This document shows positions 32,255-43,039 of a DNA stretch of 64,000 nucleotides, in pieces. A program made the translations under genes and the position numbers. Source of the stretch: Saccharum officinarum (Eukaryota > Streptophyta > Magnoliopsida > Poales > Poaceae); contig CM036160.1 in assembly GCA_020631735.1 (NCBI GenBank), positions 6,122,407 through 6,186,406 on the forward strand, written 5' to 3'. Position 1 is the first letter of the stretch. The number at the start of each line of letters is the position of its first letter. Below the pieces are notes generated by a model. The model made no database searches and had not been told where the DNA came from. It worked only from the letters and a program-made list of their open reading frames with translations.

Positions 32255-33164
32255 CCATGTGCCCTTCTTTGTTTACTACTATTTGTATCAGTTATATGCA
32301 CATGTTTTTGTAGCTAGCTAGCGAGCTTCATTAACCGATGAACAAATAGAATCAACACCTCACAAATTTGGACGTCTGATCCAGTTCTTCAGTTATGAAA
32401 ATATGTCAGCTGGCTGCAAAGTGTAATTTGAGAAGAGAAACCGTAATGATAAAGAAAATCACAGAGTGAAAATTATGGTGAGAGAGAGAGACAGAAACAC
32501 ACCAAATAAAATGACCATTTACTGAAAACATATGAGCAAAACAAATTGTTTCTGAGACAAAATCCTCATTTTTCTTTTATGGACATTAGTAACAGTAAAA
32601 AGTACTCTGAAAACAATTGTTGGGCCATTGTCGCTCATCGAGGATGCCGACATGGTGGAGGCGCTGGCATTAGAATGTTGGGCGGTGACAATTAAATCCC
32701 CCAACAGATTTTTCCTATAGATGGCACCGTCAGGTAACAACAATGTATGAAGGACAAGTTTAATAAAAACTTGCAGCTGTTGTAGGCCTGTAGCAGTTAT
32801 TTGAAGCTTCTTATCTACTTTCATTAGTCTAGTTGCAGGGTCTTGTGCTGCAGCAACGTTTGCAGGTCATACATATTTATAATTTTTCTTGGCATCTTAT
32901 CTGTATCAGCTTCTTGTTAGTTAGATTCTTCATTTGCTCAAAGTAATTTAGAAGACAGCAGCTTTGGATTTTAAAAGGCAAATCTATACAAAAAGTACAA
33001 ACATGTGGGTGGTTTAGTTCTTTATAACTTTTCTGACTCTGGTTCAATTCAGTATGGTCTGCTAGAGAGCTTATAGGCTAGGGATATCTGCAGTTCAGTT
33101 TGTGTTGCAGGTAGCCAGTTATGTCAGCTAGCTTAATTTTATAAATACATAAGTAGGCCAATGG
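32255..33164. other. 3' flank of the F-box gene, no gene seen
   Basis: AT-rich. A short minus-strand frame at 32519-32824 shows no recognisable domain. Nothing else supported. Confidence 0.4.
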
Positions 33165-33292
33165 TCATGTTCATCTGGCTTATAATCCGTCTTATTCAGC
33201 TTGTTTTTTCAGCCGGAACAGTATTTTTCTTTCACAAAAAATCAGCCAACAGTGTTTTTCAGCCGGCTTATAATCTCAGCTTGTTTCTATTG
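33165..33292. mobile_element. MITE-like sequence (GGCTTATAATC / CAGCCGG ends)
   Basis: CTGGCTTATAATC, GCTTGTTTTTTCAGCCGGAAC, AATCAGCCAACAGTGTTTTTCAGCCGG and a final GGCTTATAATC match a family of short grass MITEs built around CAGCCAACAGT. No coding capacity. Ends and target duplication are not certain. Confidence 0.5.
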
Positions 33293-33305
33293 CAACATTT
33301 AGATA

Positions 33306-33491
33306 ATGGGCTCTAGGAAGGAGAAAATTAGGAAATTCATACAGATGGAAGAAGAAGATGATGATGATGAATTGTTGCACCTGGCTGACCCTCAATCGAG
33401 CCCTCGTCATCTTCAATTATGTCTTGTTAGATACTTAGATCTGCTTGAGGATAAACTGCACTGCACTGTACCTAGGTTGTATACGTTTTAG
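33306..33491 (+). CDS. Small acidic ORF, unrecognised
   Basis: A true ATG starts 61 codons with a basic lead (MGSRKEKIRKFIQ) then EEEDDDDELL. Acidic starts of this kind occur in PIF/Harbinger transposases, but no further similarity is visible and the frame stops soon. It may be chance or a transposase relic. Confidence 0.15.
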   Translation: MGSRKEKIRKFIQMEEEDDDDELLHLADPQSSPRHLQLCLVRYLDLLEDKLHCTVPRLYTF

Positions 33492-34560
33492 AGTTATATA
33501 CCAAGAAAAAGTTTGCTTTAAGCCGATTAGATTACTTACACAAGAAACCGGTTGAGAGAAAGGGATCAGAGAGCAGGGTTGGTTCACTGGTTCAGCACAA
33601 GTGCAACTCCGTATACGAAACTCTGAAACTGAACTGGACTACAAATTTTGGATCAAATAGACCAAAGTTTAGGATCTTATATCTTACAAGCCAATGAGAG
33701 TTTGAAGTTTGAACCTAGTCATTAAATCAATGTTGTAGAGTTTCTGTGAGTTTTACAATGCCTTTGACTGAAACTAAAAACCCAGATGCCTAATTTTACA
33801 GTACTCTAAAAAGTAGGAAGCTTTTCATTAATTTGGCTGTACAAGCAAAGTTTCTAATATAGTGTGCATGTAGAAGAATGATACTTTTGGCTATATGATA
33901 AAAAAAAGAAAAGTTAGCCTGTGCAAATCCTTGTTCTCGAGGCATGAAACTTGCCAATAAAAACAAGCATCTGAATTAGTTTCAGTCTGGGCATACATTG
34001 CTCTATTTTATAAATATTACATTGCATCGACTAATAGTGATTTTTCTTCATCTAATTACAGGGCTGATTCTATGCTCTGGCTTGCTGATGCTGGTTGTGA
34101 GGGATAGATTGTAGTGCGGTTTTGCCGAGACAGTTGTTAAGTCTCTCTGGTTATGTTGTAAGATTAATGTAATATGTTAATTCTCTCTGGTTATGTAGTA
34201 AGATTAATGTAATATGTACTTTTGTCCTAAACCTGTGGACTCTTGTATGTTTTCTTCGGTTGCTTAACACACTCATCTGGAGCCAATGATGATGGCTAGC
34301 TTTCTGTAAGATCAAAGTTCATCTGTTTGCTTACCCTATGAGATGAAGAATGTGTGCTTTGAATTAGTAAAGTAATTGATCTTTTTTTGTCCAATTCGTG
34401 TATTGTACTGTTGAAAGATGATTCATGGTACTTATTTTCAATTTTACGATCGCATTTTTGAAATCTTCATTTTTTCTGATTTTTTGAATATATTTTTTGC
34501 CTGGCAGAGATTTGTATCCCTGTGACGTCCAAACAGTATCCAGGAATTTCTTTCCCGGTG
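33492..34560. other. AT-rich intergenic, no gene seen
   Basis: Includes a short direct repeat (TTCTCTCTGGTTATG ... AAGATTAATGTAATATG, twice between 34140 and 34220). No coding region supported. Confidence 0.45.
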
Positions 34561-34890
34561 GACAACCGGAGCCGGCTGCTTTGCCGAGGGTCCCAGGCTC
34601 TCGGCAAAGCCTCTAAGATCCTCGGCAAAGCCTTTGCCGAGCGCAGCTCTCGGCAAAGCGCCCTCGGCAAAAATCCGATCGGCAAAGGCTTCTTTGCCGA
34701 GAGCCGTTTATCGGGCACTCGGCAAAGCCTTTGCCGAGAGCCCGACGCTCGGCAAAGCGCGAAATAAAAAAATGCGAAAAAAACCTGGAAAAATTTTTTT
34801 CAATCGGGGGAGGGGGCCCACTGGCCAGCGCCCGCCCGTCTCCGTCGAAGTCGCAAGTCGCGGCATTTTTCGCGCAAAATTCGCGGTTAC

Positions 34891-34965
34891 GCGGTCGGTG
34901 GGATTCGAACTCGTGACCTCTCCCTCACGCGATACCTCCTCTGCCACCTGCACTACACACTCACA
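34891..34965 (-). other. tRNA-like module inside the CACTA element
   Basis: On the minus strand, GCAGGTGGCAGAGGAGG (A-box-like, 34933-34952) precedes AGTTCGAATCCC (B-box, 34900-34911), with the same spacing as the module at 25631. The T-stem is poorly paired here, so it is a decayed relic. Same relative location in the element as in the 25301 copy. Confidence 0.5.
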
Positions 34966-35040
34966 TGCGTCTATATGCCATTTCAGTTACTCAAATATTA
35001 TACTAAACCAATTGAAAATTGATTGTTTGAGCCCCTAAAC

Positions 35041-35440
35041 GAATTCAAATCAAAAAGTTGTCAACCACAAAGTTTCATAACTTTTCGAGCACTACATTTT
35101 TCATATAGAAAGTTTTTCCATCCGAGGTCTTTTGAAAAATTCAAATTTTAAAATTTTGAATTTCAAACGTAGTTTTGCATGACAAGATGAATTCAAATGA
35201 AAAAGTGGTCAACTACAATGTTTCATAACTTTTTGAGATCTACAAATTTCATTTAGGAAGTTTTTCCATCCGAGGTCTTTTGAAAAATTTGAATTTTAAA
35301 ATTTTAAAATTTTGAATTTCAAACGTAGTTTTCCATGACAAGATAAATTCAAATTAAAAAGTGGTCAACTACAATGTTTCAATACCTTTCGAGATCTACA
35401 AACTTCATTTAGGAAGTTTTTCCATCCGAAATTGTGGTGC
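35041..35440. repeat. 148-bp-type tandem repeat in the CACTA interior
   Basis: AAAAGTTGTC/AAAAGTGGTC starts at 35053, 35201 and 35357; the first period is exactly 148 bp, the second 156 because of an extra AAAATTTT. Sequence matches the repeat at 25779. Confidence 0.9.
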
Positions 35441-35945
35441 TAACATTGTTCACAAATCTTATATATCTCTCTTGTAGTTTTATGGAACTACATGAGAGAC
35501 ATATAGATTTTGTGAACAACGTAATTATTACTTTGTCGAATAAAGAAATGACCAATATAAAGTTTGTAGATCATGAAAAGTTATGAAACTTTGTAGTTGA
35601 AAACTTTTTTATTTGAATTCGTTTAGGGCACCAAAATGTGGTTTGAAAAATTGCTTTGCCGAGTGTTTTACTTTTGCACTCGGCAAAGAAGCCTTTGCCG
35701 AGTGCTTTTCTTTTGGCTCTCGGCAAAGAAGTTTCTTTGCCGAGTGTTTTTTTTGGCTCTCGGCAAAGAAACTTCTTTGCCGAGAGCCGTTTATCGGACG
35801 CTCGGCAAAGGCTTCTTTGCCGAGTGCAGAGGCTTTGCCGAGTGTTTTTTATTTGGCTCTCGGCAAAGCCTTCTTTGCCGAGCGCCCGAAAAAAAACGCT
35901 CGGCAAAGCCTCCGGCGCTCGGCAAAGAAGTGGATTCCGGTAGTC

Positions 35946-36488
35946 ATGGGGTTCCTATCACCCATCGAGGGAGGACATGCTCAGTTCTGGATATATGGCG
36001 GACATGCTCAGTTCTGCAGTGAGACACGCTACACAGGTGCAAGCACCATGTCCAAGAAGAGGAAGAGGTGGAAGAAGGGGTAAGGAACTCCTCTCTTCCT
36101 AACCGGATCACTCACCATGTCAAGTCATTTGTTTCCTCCATCTTTAACAACAACAGTAGTGCCAGCAGAGAGCTGAGCATATCCAATGTTTGAAGATTTG
36201 AGTGGTTTGCAGAGGGTGCTAGCGAATTCTTGAGGTTCGTTGAACTCGGCAGCGGCACACCGTGACAGCTCATGTTCTTCGACCCTCTTGTCACGCAACT
36301 TTTTGCGGGCAAGATGATAAGATATAAGTTTGTGCTGGGAAGCAAATGCCATTTGGCAATCCTACAGCCCAACATCACTCCCCATGGGATGGAGGGCAGG
36401 CTCTTGTATGTAGTTATTGATGGTGACAGCCCAAAGAAAAGCTTCTTCTTCACCATCTTCTTACGGATTTCGGAGAGCACCGACATAG
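35946..36488. other. Sequence upstream of the unrecognised ORF
   Basis: Contains a direct repeat GGACATGCTCAGTTCTG (35972 and 36000). Both strands have frames of about 75-125 codons with coding-like composition but no recognised domain. Confidence 0.3.
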
Positions 36489-37388
36489 TTGGGGTCGGAG
36501 TTCGAGGCCTGCAACTGTTCGCACCTCACTTCAAGTCCACAACCGAAGCAGTCAAAACAAAACTCACTCAGCTGCCGATGCAAGACTTGTGCTGGTTCCC
36601 ATATGTCGAGTCCAGCCGAAAGCAGCGGCACTGGGAGAAATTCTACACCATCTTCTCTCAATGGTTTCGCCCAAACCCACACTGTTGTAGGGCCGGCAGC
36701 AGGCGGCAGCAGCAGCTTGATGAGCATCAGTGCATGCCCCTCTGCTGGCACTGCCGGCGCCAGCATCGGCAGCAACACAAGCTCCTCAGCATCACTGCCA
36801 ATGACCGGTGCTCATATGTACTTGGAACCTGTCGTCCAAGTGTGTCTGCAGAGCCACATCCCACTGCCTGCAGCTGCATCTGCAGCTGGTGGGTACAACC
36901 GAAACAGAAGCTTCCCCTATGTGAAGCTTAGGCTCCTCTTCTCGCCCCACTCCTCTTCAGAAGGCGTGCTGCCCTCGGTTGGTGGTTCTGCGACAGACAT
37001 GCTGGTTCATGGACAGGAACCAAGCGATGGCGGCGGCCTGTATGCCAACGTATCATTCGACGAGCTGGACGAGATCCTGCTGCCCAAGGCCATACACTGC
37101 CTCTGGCAGGGTCAGAACGGGGTGTACCAGATGGTGTGGAAGTCCGCGCATGGTGGCGCCTACATTCAGGCGGAGAAGTTTACGCCGAGGAGAAGCTCTC
37201 GGAAGGGCAGGAGAGGAGGACACCCTAGTCGTCTGCAACGGCAGGACGAGAAGGTTGAGACATGGTCGCATGTGGTCACCGACTTCCTTGGCAGGTGGGC
37301 TGCGCACGCGCCTGCCCGGCTGCAAGACTCCATCTCGGACTGGATTCGGCATGAGAAGGAGATGCAGCTAGCAGCAACACGAGTTTAA
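36489..37388 (+). CDS. Unrecognised open frame, Ser/Gly-rich with an acidic motif
   Basis: A 299-codon frame whose first codon is TTG, so its 5' end is open and probably incomplete. The first half is Ser/Gly/Ala-rich and likely disordered; the second half looks folded, with SFDELDEILLPKAIHCLWQ, WKSAHGGAYIQAEKF, a basic RRSSRKGRRGG patch and a WSHVVTDFLGRW helix. A neighbouring frame at 36272-36580 (LLYVVIDGDSPKKSFFF) may be part of the same broken gene. I do not recognise the family. It lies between two CACTA derivatives, so a captured host fragment is possible. Confidence 0.3.
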   Translation: MGSEFEACNCSHLTSSPQPKQSKQNSLSCRCKTCAGSHMSSPAESSGTGRNSTPSSLNGFAQTHTVVGPAAGGSSSLMSISACPSAGTAGASIGSNTSSSASLPMTGAHMYLEPVVQVCLQSHIPLPAAASAAGGYNRNRSFPYVKLRLLFSPHSSSEGVLPSVGGSATDMLVHGQEPSDGGGLYANVSFDELDEILLPKAIHCLWQGQNGVYQMVWKSAHGGAYIQAEKFTPRRSSRKGRRGGHPSRLQRQDEKVETWSHVVTDFLGRWAAHAPARLQDSISDWIRHEKEMQLAATRV

Positions 37389-37637
37389 CGTGACAGTGTA
37401 TGGGCCTATGGGCCTTCTTCCTTTTTTGTTCCTTTTAATTTTGTCTGACCTGCGTGTGGTGTCAGGTTCATGACCGTAAGGTGCAATTCCCTTTCGGTTT
37501 CTATAGGATCACAAATTAATTAGGATCATGTTTTGTAGCAGATTCCTGAAAATACAAATACATATTTGGAATGTAACAAATAATGCAATACTACTATGTA
37601 TATTTGGTATATCACAAATAATGTAATATACTCCTAT

Positions 37638-38100
37638 CACTAGGACCAAATGTTTATCACCGCCGGTTACAAACCCCTCATCCCCACCGGTTTTGGCCCT
37701 CGTTGGTATCACCACCGGTTCGTGTTACCAGGAGGTGGTGATTAGGATTTTCAGAAATTCCAAAATCAGTTAAAAAAAGCAAAAAATTTTGATTTAATCC
37801 TGGGAAGGCTCACCAGTGTTCCCATGAAAATCTGAACACCACGCACTGCTGGGAATTGAACCTAAGACTTGTACCCTCCCGTGTAGCTGCTCCAGCAACT
37901 CCACCCAAAAGTTACTTGTGTCTACATGTCATATTCATTCCAATAGTATTTACTTTTCATGATTTTGAAATGAATATTTAGGACCCTAAATAACTTCAAA
38001 TGAAAATGTCATCAACTATAAAGTTGTTGTTGTAATCGGGATCTACAACTTTGATGTTTGTCGTAAGTTATAATTCTTATCGAGATCTACAACTTATCGA
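37638..38100 (+). mobile_element. CACTA fragment of a different family (CACCGCCGGTT motifs)
   Basis: Starts CACTAGGACC, followed by repeated CACCGCCGGTT / CACCACCGG motifs of the kind that fill subterminal regions of a second grass CACTA group. Inside are a tRNA-like module and an AAAGTTGTTG/GATCTACAACTT stretch. No right end was found; the boundary at 38100 is approximate. Confidence 0.6.
37842..37910 (-). other. tRNA-like module in the third CACTA derivative
   Basis: On the minus strand, GGAGTTGCTGGAGCAGCT (A-box-like, 37885-37902) precedes GGTTCAATTCCC (B-box, 37851-37862). The T-stem has four of five pairs. Order and spacing match the modules at 25631 and 34891 although the host element belongs to another CACTA group. 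Confidence 0.5.
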
Positions 38101-39321
38101 GATGCATGTCTTGAGATAGAGGGAGAGGAACAGGTAGACACATGTTGATGGGTCGGATGCCATCCACGTCAAAGAGGAGGAGAGAGAGATTAGCTGCAGC
38201 TATTATTAATGACGTGCATGATTTTTAAACAAAGAAATAATAGATGGACAAGAAGAAAGAAAGAAAGAAAAGATGTTTGCTCGTTGAGGTGATCTCACAT
38301 GCAAAGGATAAAGTATATGGACGAAGGAAATATATATGAGAAAAGAAGAGAGGAAATTGAGTTTGCAAGGGACATGGATATTTTGATCAAGGACTAGAAT
38401 GCGATGACGTGGTGAGAATATGAGATGGATAAAATATCAAATGAACATAGATTTCGCATGAGGTAAAAGGATTTAGTCAAACAAGGATTGAAGAGTGTGA
38501 CTATGATTTTATAGAAATTATATTTAAATTACTTTTTCAAAGACTTTTAAAACTCAAACTAATTTTTCGAGGACTTTATTATAAAACATAATTTGAACTT
38601 TATTCTTTTAAAATAAAATTAGCAAAACCTATTTGAGGCTTTATCGAATTTTCTAAATTCATTTTTCACTGAAGAAAATTTATGCAAGGCATGAAATGCA
38701 ACAAACAAGCTATATTAATTTGTAAAAGTTTTATAAAATTATTTTCTTTCATCCACTAGATTGACAACAAACTAACTAAAGCTTGGAAATTTTAGAAAAA
38801 ATAATAAATCATATATTTTGTTAAGTGTTTTCTATCCACGTCCCAAAGTGAAAATTTTGGGGTGTGACACTGTCTGTCGGAGGGGGAGAGAGAGAAGGGG
38901 AGAAGGGAGGAGGGGGGCGCGACCTGGCCGGGGCGTGGAGGTGGGCCGGCCCAGTGCGGGAGGAGAAGGAGAGGGGAGGCGGCGCTGCTGCCGTGGGCCG
39001 AAGAAAGGAGGGGAGAGGGATTGAGCCCGTGAATCTTTTCTTCATTTCCTTTTCCATTTCCTTTTCCCAGAATTCATATGCTATGCTTTCAAATGCTTTT
39101 GAATTAAAATATAGCCATGTATGTATGCAATGTATAACCACCATATGCTCAACAAGCCAAGCAAGCAAACATTCAAGCAAGGTTACACTCAAAGTTTTAT
39201 TTCTAAGTCAAAATTATTAAAATTATCTCCTATGTTGGTCAAGTTCTATATTTATGAAAAGATTTTAAAAGTTCAAATTTTTAGTGGTTTTCAAAATAGG
39301 TCAAAATTCAAGTTGTTATAG
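38101..39321. other. LTR-derived mosaic, no gene seen
   Basis: AAAATTTTGGGGTGTGACA ending near 38869 reads in reverse as TGTCACACCCC, a common start of long grass Gypsy LTRs. The GC-rich piece at 38870-39010 and the AT-rich piece at 39060-39320 look like disordered LTR fragments. No TSD was found. Confidence 0.4.
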
Positions 39322-39329
39322 AACATCAT

Positions 39330-40081
39330 GTGTCGTGTCCACACGCTCATCAACAAAATGGTTCAGCAGAACGTAAGCACCGACATATTGATGAAATGGG
39401 GCTTACTCTCCTTGCTCATTTGTCTTTGCCGTTGAAATTATGGGATGAAGCCTTTTCCACAGCCGTGTTTCTCATTAATACACTACCTTCTAAGGTGATC
39501 AACAATGAAACCCCCTATGAGCGTCTTCTTGGTCATCAGCCTGATTATAGCTTTTTCGGATGTTTTGGTGTGCCATTTAGCCAAATCTACGGCCTTACAA
39601 TGCGTGGAAATTGCAGTTCCGATCAAAACAATGTGTATTCCTTGGATATAGTAATTTACACAAAGGCTTCAAGTGTCTTGATCCAAATGAAGGGCGGGTC
39701 TACATCTCACGGGATGTTGTTTTTGATGAACATGTTTTCCCTTTTGCTACTCTTAATCCAAACGCTGGTGCTCGTCTCCATTCAGAGCTTGCGGTTCTTC
39801 CAGATGTTCTACAGAACCGGTCATCTAATTTTGGGGATGAAATTTTGCATGACCGGCATTTGTCTTCTCCTGCCTCTACTAATTCTCTGCCAAGTTTTGT
39901 CATTGTTGGTGATGACACAGGAACAAACGAGGCAGAAAATTGCAAAGAAACGGAGTCTAGCGGGCGTTATTTCATGTGTGCCGCGCCTGGAGACAGCACG
40001 CGCCCTAAAACGGATTCGCCTGGCGCACCTGCTCTGGATTCTTGTGGCGCAGGTGGATCGCCATCGGGATTGGCCAGGTGA
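39330..40081 (+). pseudogene. Copia integrase C-terminal part (fragment)
   Basis: HAHQQNGSAERKHRHI carries the integrase Glu context, followed by the LPLKLWDEAFSTAVFLINT region. After a frameshift near 39610, the GY-NLHKGFKCLDP and VYISRDVVFDE segments appear, typical of the link between integrase and RT in Copia. The rest is Ser/Pro-rich linker. The catalytic Asp residues upstream are missing. Confidence 0.85.
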
Positions 40082-40256
40082 CGTGCCTGTCCCTGTCGTC
40101 TGCCCCGCGCATCCCCGTGCACAGATCTTCTATGGCCACCACCTCGTTGTCTTCTTCAGCTACCGCACCACCTGAGCTGCAGACAGATCCCAGCACGGGG
40201 GAGACACCGGCTGACTCTGCTCCTGTTCCCAGCGAGATCTTGTCACCGGATCCGCT

Positions 40257-41900
40257 GTGAATGGTACACCTAGTACTGACCCTGTGGTCACCAAGTTGCA
40301 GCGGCCTACAACACATCTCCAGCAGGGGATTCGCAAGCCCAAGACTTATACAGATGGGACCATGCAGTGGTGTATGCATACCAGTACATCTACAGAAGAA
40401 CCTACAACCCTTGATGAAGCTATCGGTGATCAGAATTGGGTTGCAGCTATGAACAGTGAGCACCAAGCTTTGTTGTGGAATAAGACATGGCATCTTGTCC
40501 CTTGTCCAAAGGGCAAGAATGTCATCGGATGTAAATGGGTGTACAAGGTTAAACGAAAGGCTGATGGCACTGTTGACTGGTACAAGGCATGTCTCGTGGC
40601 AAAGGGCTTCAACAGCATTACGGGATCGATTATGAGGATACATTCAGTCCCATTGTCATGGCTGCAACTATTCAGCTGATTTTGTCAGTTGCAGTCTCGA
40701 GAGGATGGTCTCTTCGTCAGCTTGATGTCTAGAACACATTCCTCCATGGAATCTTGGAGGAAGAGGCCTATATGCAGCAACCCCCAGGGTACGCAGACAA
40801 AGTGCATCCGAACTATGTTTGCAAGCTGGACAAGGCAATGTATGGATTAAAACAGGTGCTGCGAGCATGGTATGCAAGGTTATGCAAGAGGTTGGAGTCT
40901 CTTGGCTTTGTTCCATCTAAGGCTGACACCTCTCTCTTCTATTACAACCGTGGGAAGTATAGTTTGTTTGTGTTGGTTTATGTCAATGACATTATTGTTG
41001 CCAGTTCCTCGCAAGAAGCAACAGAAGCATTAATCCGAGATTTACAGCGGGATTTTGCCCTGAAAGACATGGGAGATCTGCATTATTTTCTAGGGATTGA
41101 AGTTAAGAAGGCATCAGACAGCTTGGTGCTTTCACAAGGGAGATATGCTGGGGATATTCTGACTCGGTCAGGAATGGACAAGGCAAAGATTGTTGATACA
41201 CCGTTGTCCACGTCTGAGAAGCTTAGCATCGCTGATGGTGATAAGCTTGGACAGGAGGACGCTACTCGCTATAGAAGCCTAGTTGGACACTTCAATATCT
41301 AACACTTACGCGTCCAGATATATCCTTTGCTGTTAATAAAGTATGCCAATTTCTTCATGCTCCGACTATGGTTCACTGGAGCGCCATGAAAAGGATCCTG
41401 AGATATGTTCGTGGGATTATTGGCTTTGGTCTAAAGATTAGTAAGACTAAGTCATTGATGGTCAATGCCTTTTCAGATACAGATTGGGCAGGTTGTGTAG
41501 ATGATCGAAGATCCACTGGAGGCTTTGCAATTTTCTTGGAAGTAATCTAATCTCTTGGATGGCCAGGAAGCAAGCCACGGTATCTCGGTCTAGTACAGAA
41601 GCCGAATATAAGGCACTGGCCAATGCTACAGCTGAGATGATGTGGGTTCAGAAGCTATTGACAGAACTGTGCATTCCTCACCCTCCTACAGCTTGGTTGT
41701 GGTGTGACAATCTAGGAGCTAAGTATCTCTCTGCAAACCCGGTGTTTCATGCAAGGACAAAACATATAGAGATTGATTTCCACTTTGTTAGAGAAAGAGT
41801 AGCTCAAAGATTGTTGGATATACGGTTTATCAACTCTGGTGATCAGTTGGCCCATGAATTTACTAAGGCGATTACAGCTGGAAAAATGAGACAGTTTTAG
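40257..41900 (+). pseudogene. Copia reverse transcriptase and RNase H, frameshifted
   Basis: RT begins with MNSEHQALLWNKTWHLVP and GCKWVYKVKRKADG, shifts near 40610, has a stop at 40729-40731 before [11 protein letters not shown], and carries the active site as YVNDIIVAS (40979-41005): the first catalytic Asp of YVDD is Asn. After a shift near 41300, RNase H motifs follow ([29 protein letters not shown]). Dead by both frame and active-site change. Confidence 0.9.
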
Positions 41901-41939
41901 AGTCAATCTTAACCTTGTTAGTGGCTAGATTGAGGGGAG

Positions 41940-42159
41940 TGTTAGATGATAAGGTTAATTCGGTTGTTAGCGTGTATCAAGGACCCTGACGTATAGAGGA
42001 GGGTTCCTATCTTGTAGATGAAGGTTGTTTAGATAGGTTCTATCTTGAGTTTGTTGTAATCTCATACTTGATGTACAAGCCATGTTGGGGCTGTTCCCGG
42101 CTCAATATAACACGCAACCGAGATCCCTAGGAGAGTATCTCGTTCCCTCATTTCTCACA
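41940..42159 (+). repeat. 3' LTR of the Copia element, 220 bp
   Basis: Begins TGTTAGATGATAAGG directly after the polypurine tract and ends CATTTCTCACA. Contains TGTACAAGCC and CAATATAACACGCAACC like the R/U5 regions of short Copia LTRs. The 5-bp flank cannot be matched because the 5' end is missing. Confidence 0.8.
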
Positions 42160-42956
42160 GGGTGGACCGCAGCCGACACGGGATGGACACGGAGGCCGGC
42201 GTTGAGGTGCTGGCCTCACGGCCGCAGGTAGGCACAGCGCCAGCCTGCCCAACTCCTCGCCTCGGGCTCCATGGCCATGGCTGCTCGATCTCCTCCGGGT
42301 TGCACGTGCTCTTTAGAGATATGGTGGACCTCAACCTTCGGTCAAGCACGTCTGTGCCCTGTACGCGTGTAGTGGTTTCGAAAGGAGCAGTTGTATACAT
42401 ACTGAATTTCCATGTGTCACTTAACTTTGGAGCACAAGGGAATTCAGCCATGAATCTTGCAAGTACCTGAGGAAAGGTAAGTCCTTTGATCTTATATTTT
42501 CATTGCAGTATAACAACATAAACCTCCCCTGACCATCATAAACATTTGGCGTATTCTTTTTTAACATACTACAGTGCCTTTTGGAATTACTCTCTCTATT
42601 CCAAATTATAAGTCATAAGAATCCTGGAGAGTCAAAGCACCTTAAGTTTGACCAAATTTAATAGATTCATAAATAGCTAAAGAGAACAAAATATAGACAA
42701 CTTGAATGGATTTTGAATATAGTTTAGAGTTCCCAATGTATAATCGTTTAATAGACTTTTATTGTTTTTGAAAATGATCAGATCAGCCTAAACTACACGA
42801 TATAGGTGGCAAACATCATGAAACAGGATTTGTATTTTTCTAAGTAATTAGATTTGTAGATTTCTTAAGATGTTAGTCTAAGCCGCAAGCCATGTGCATC
42901 GCCGTAGGCTTAGGCAAAAATTTGTGACTCCGGTGCGACGCACGGGATATATCTAG
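42160..42956 (+). mobile_element. Probable Helitron segment with 3' end CTAG
   Basis: The 3' end has a hairpin CCGGTGCGACGCACGG (42930-42945), then 7 bp, then CTAG (42953-42956) followed by T, the Helitron pattern. Inside, 42160-42480 is GC-rich and ends in a splice-donor-like AAAGGTAAGTCC, as if a host exon had been captured; the exon is not recognised. The left end of the Helitron is not located, so 42160 is only the right edge of the neighbouring Copia LTR. Confidence 0.45.
42588..42745. mobile_element. Stowaway-like MITE fragment
   Basis: TACTCTCTCTATTCCAAATTATAAGTC is the usual start of grass Stowaway MITEs (CTCCGTTCCAAATTATAAGTC). The matching right end is not clear. Confidence 0.5.
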
Positions 42957-43039
42957 TTATTATATACATAATGACGAACTGTACTGTAAACACATTATAT
43001 TATGAAGAACGTACAAGTGGTATGTTGGCCAAATCCAAT

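Larger units (their letters stand above)
34561..35945. mobile_element. Non-autonomous CACTA element, degenerate ends
   Basis: The same architecture as the element at 25301: left subterminal TTTGCCGAG motifs (34580-34755), a tRNA-like module, a 148-bp-type tandem repeat and right subterminal motifs (35650-35930). The left end reads GACAACCGGAGCC and the right end in reverse GACTACCGGAATCC, i.e. CACTACCGG with changed first bases; no 3-bp target duplication is visible (GTG left, ATG right). An older copy of the same family, without transposase. Confidence 0.85.
39322..42159 (+). mobile_element. 5'-truncated Copia retrotransposon with 3' LTR
   Basis: Starts inside the integrase C-terminal part, followed by RT, RNase H, a polypurine tract (TTGAGGGGAG, 41930-41939) and a 220-bp 3' LTR. 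There is no 5' LTR, gag or protease. The lineage differs from the Sirevirus: short LTR, no extra ORF, different pol. Several stops and frameshifts. Confidence 0.88.
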
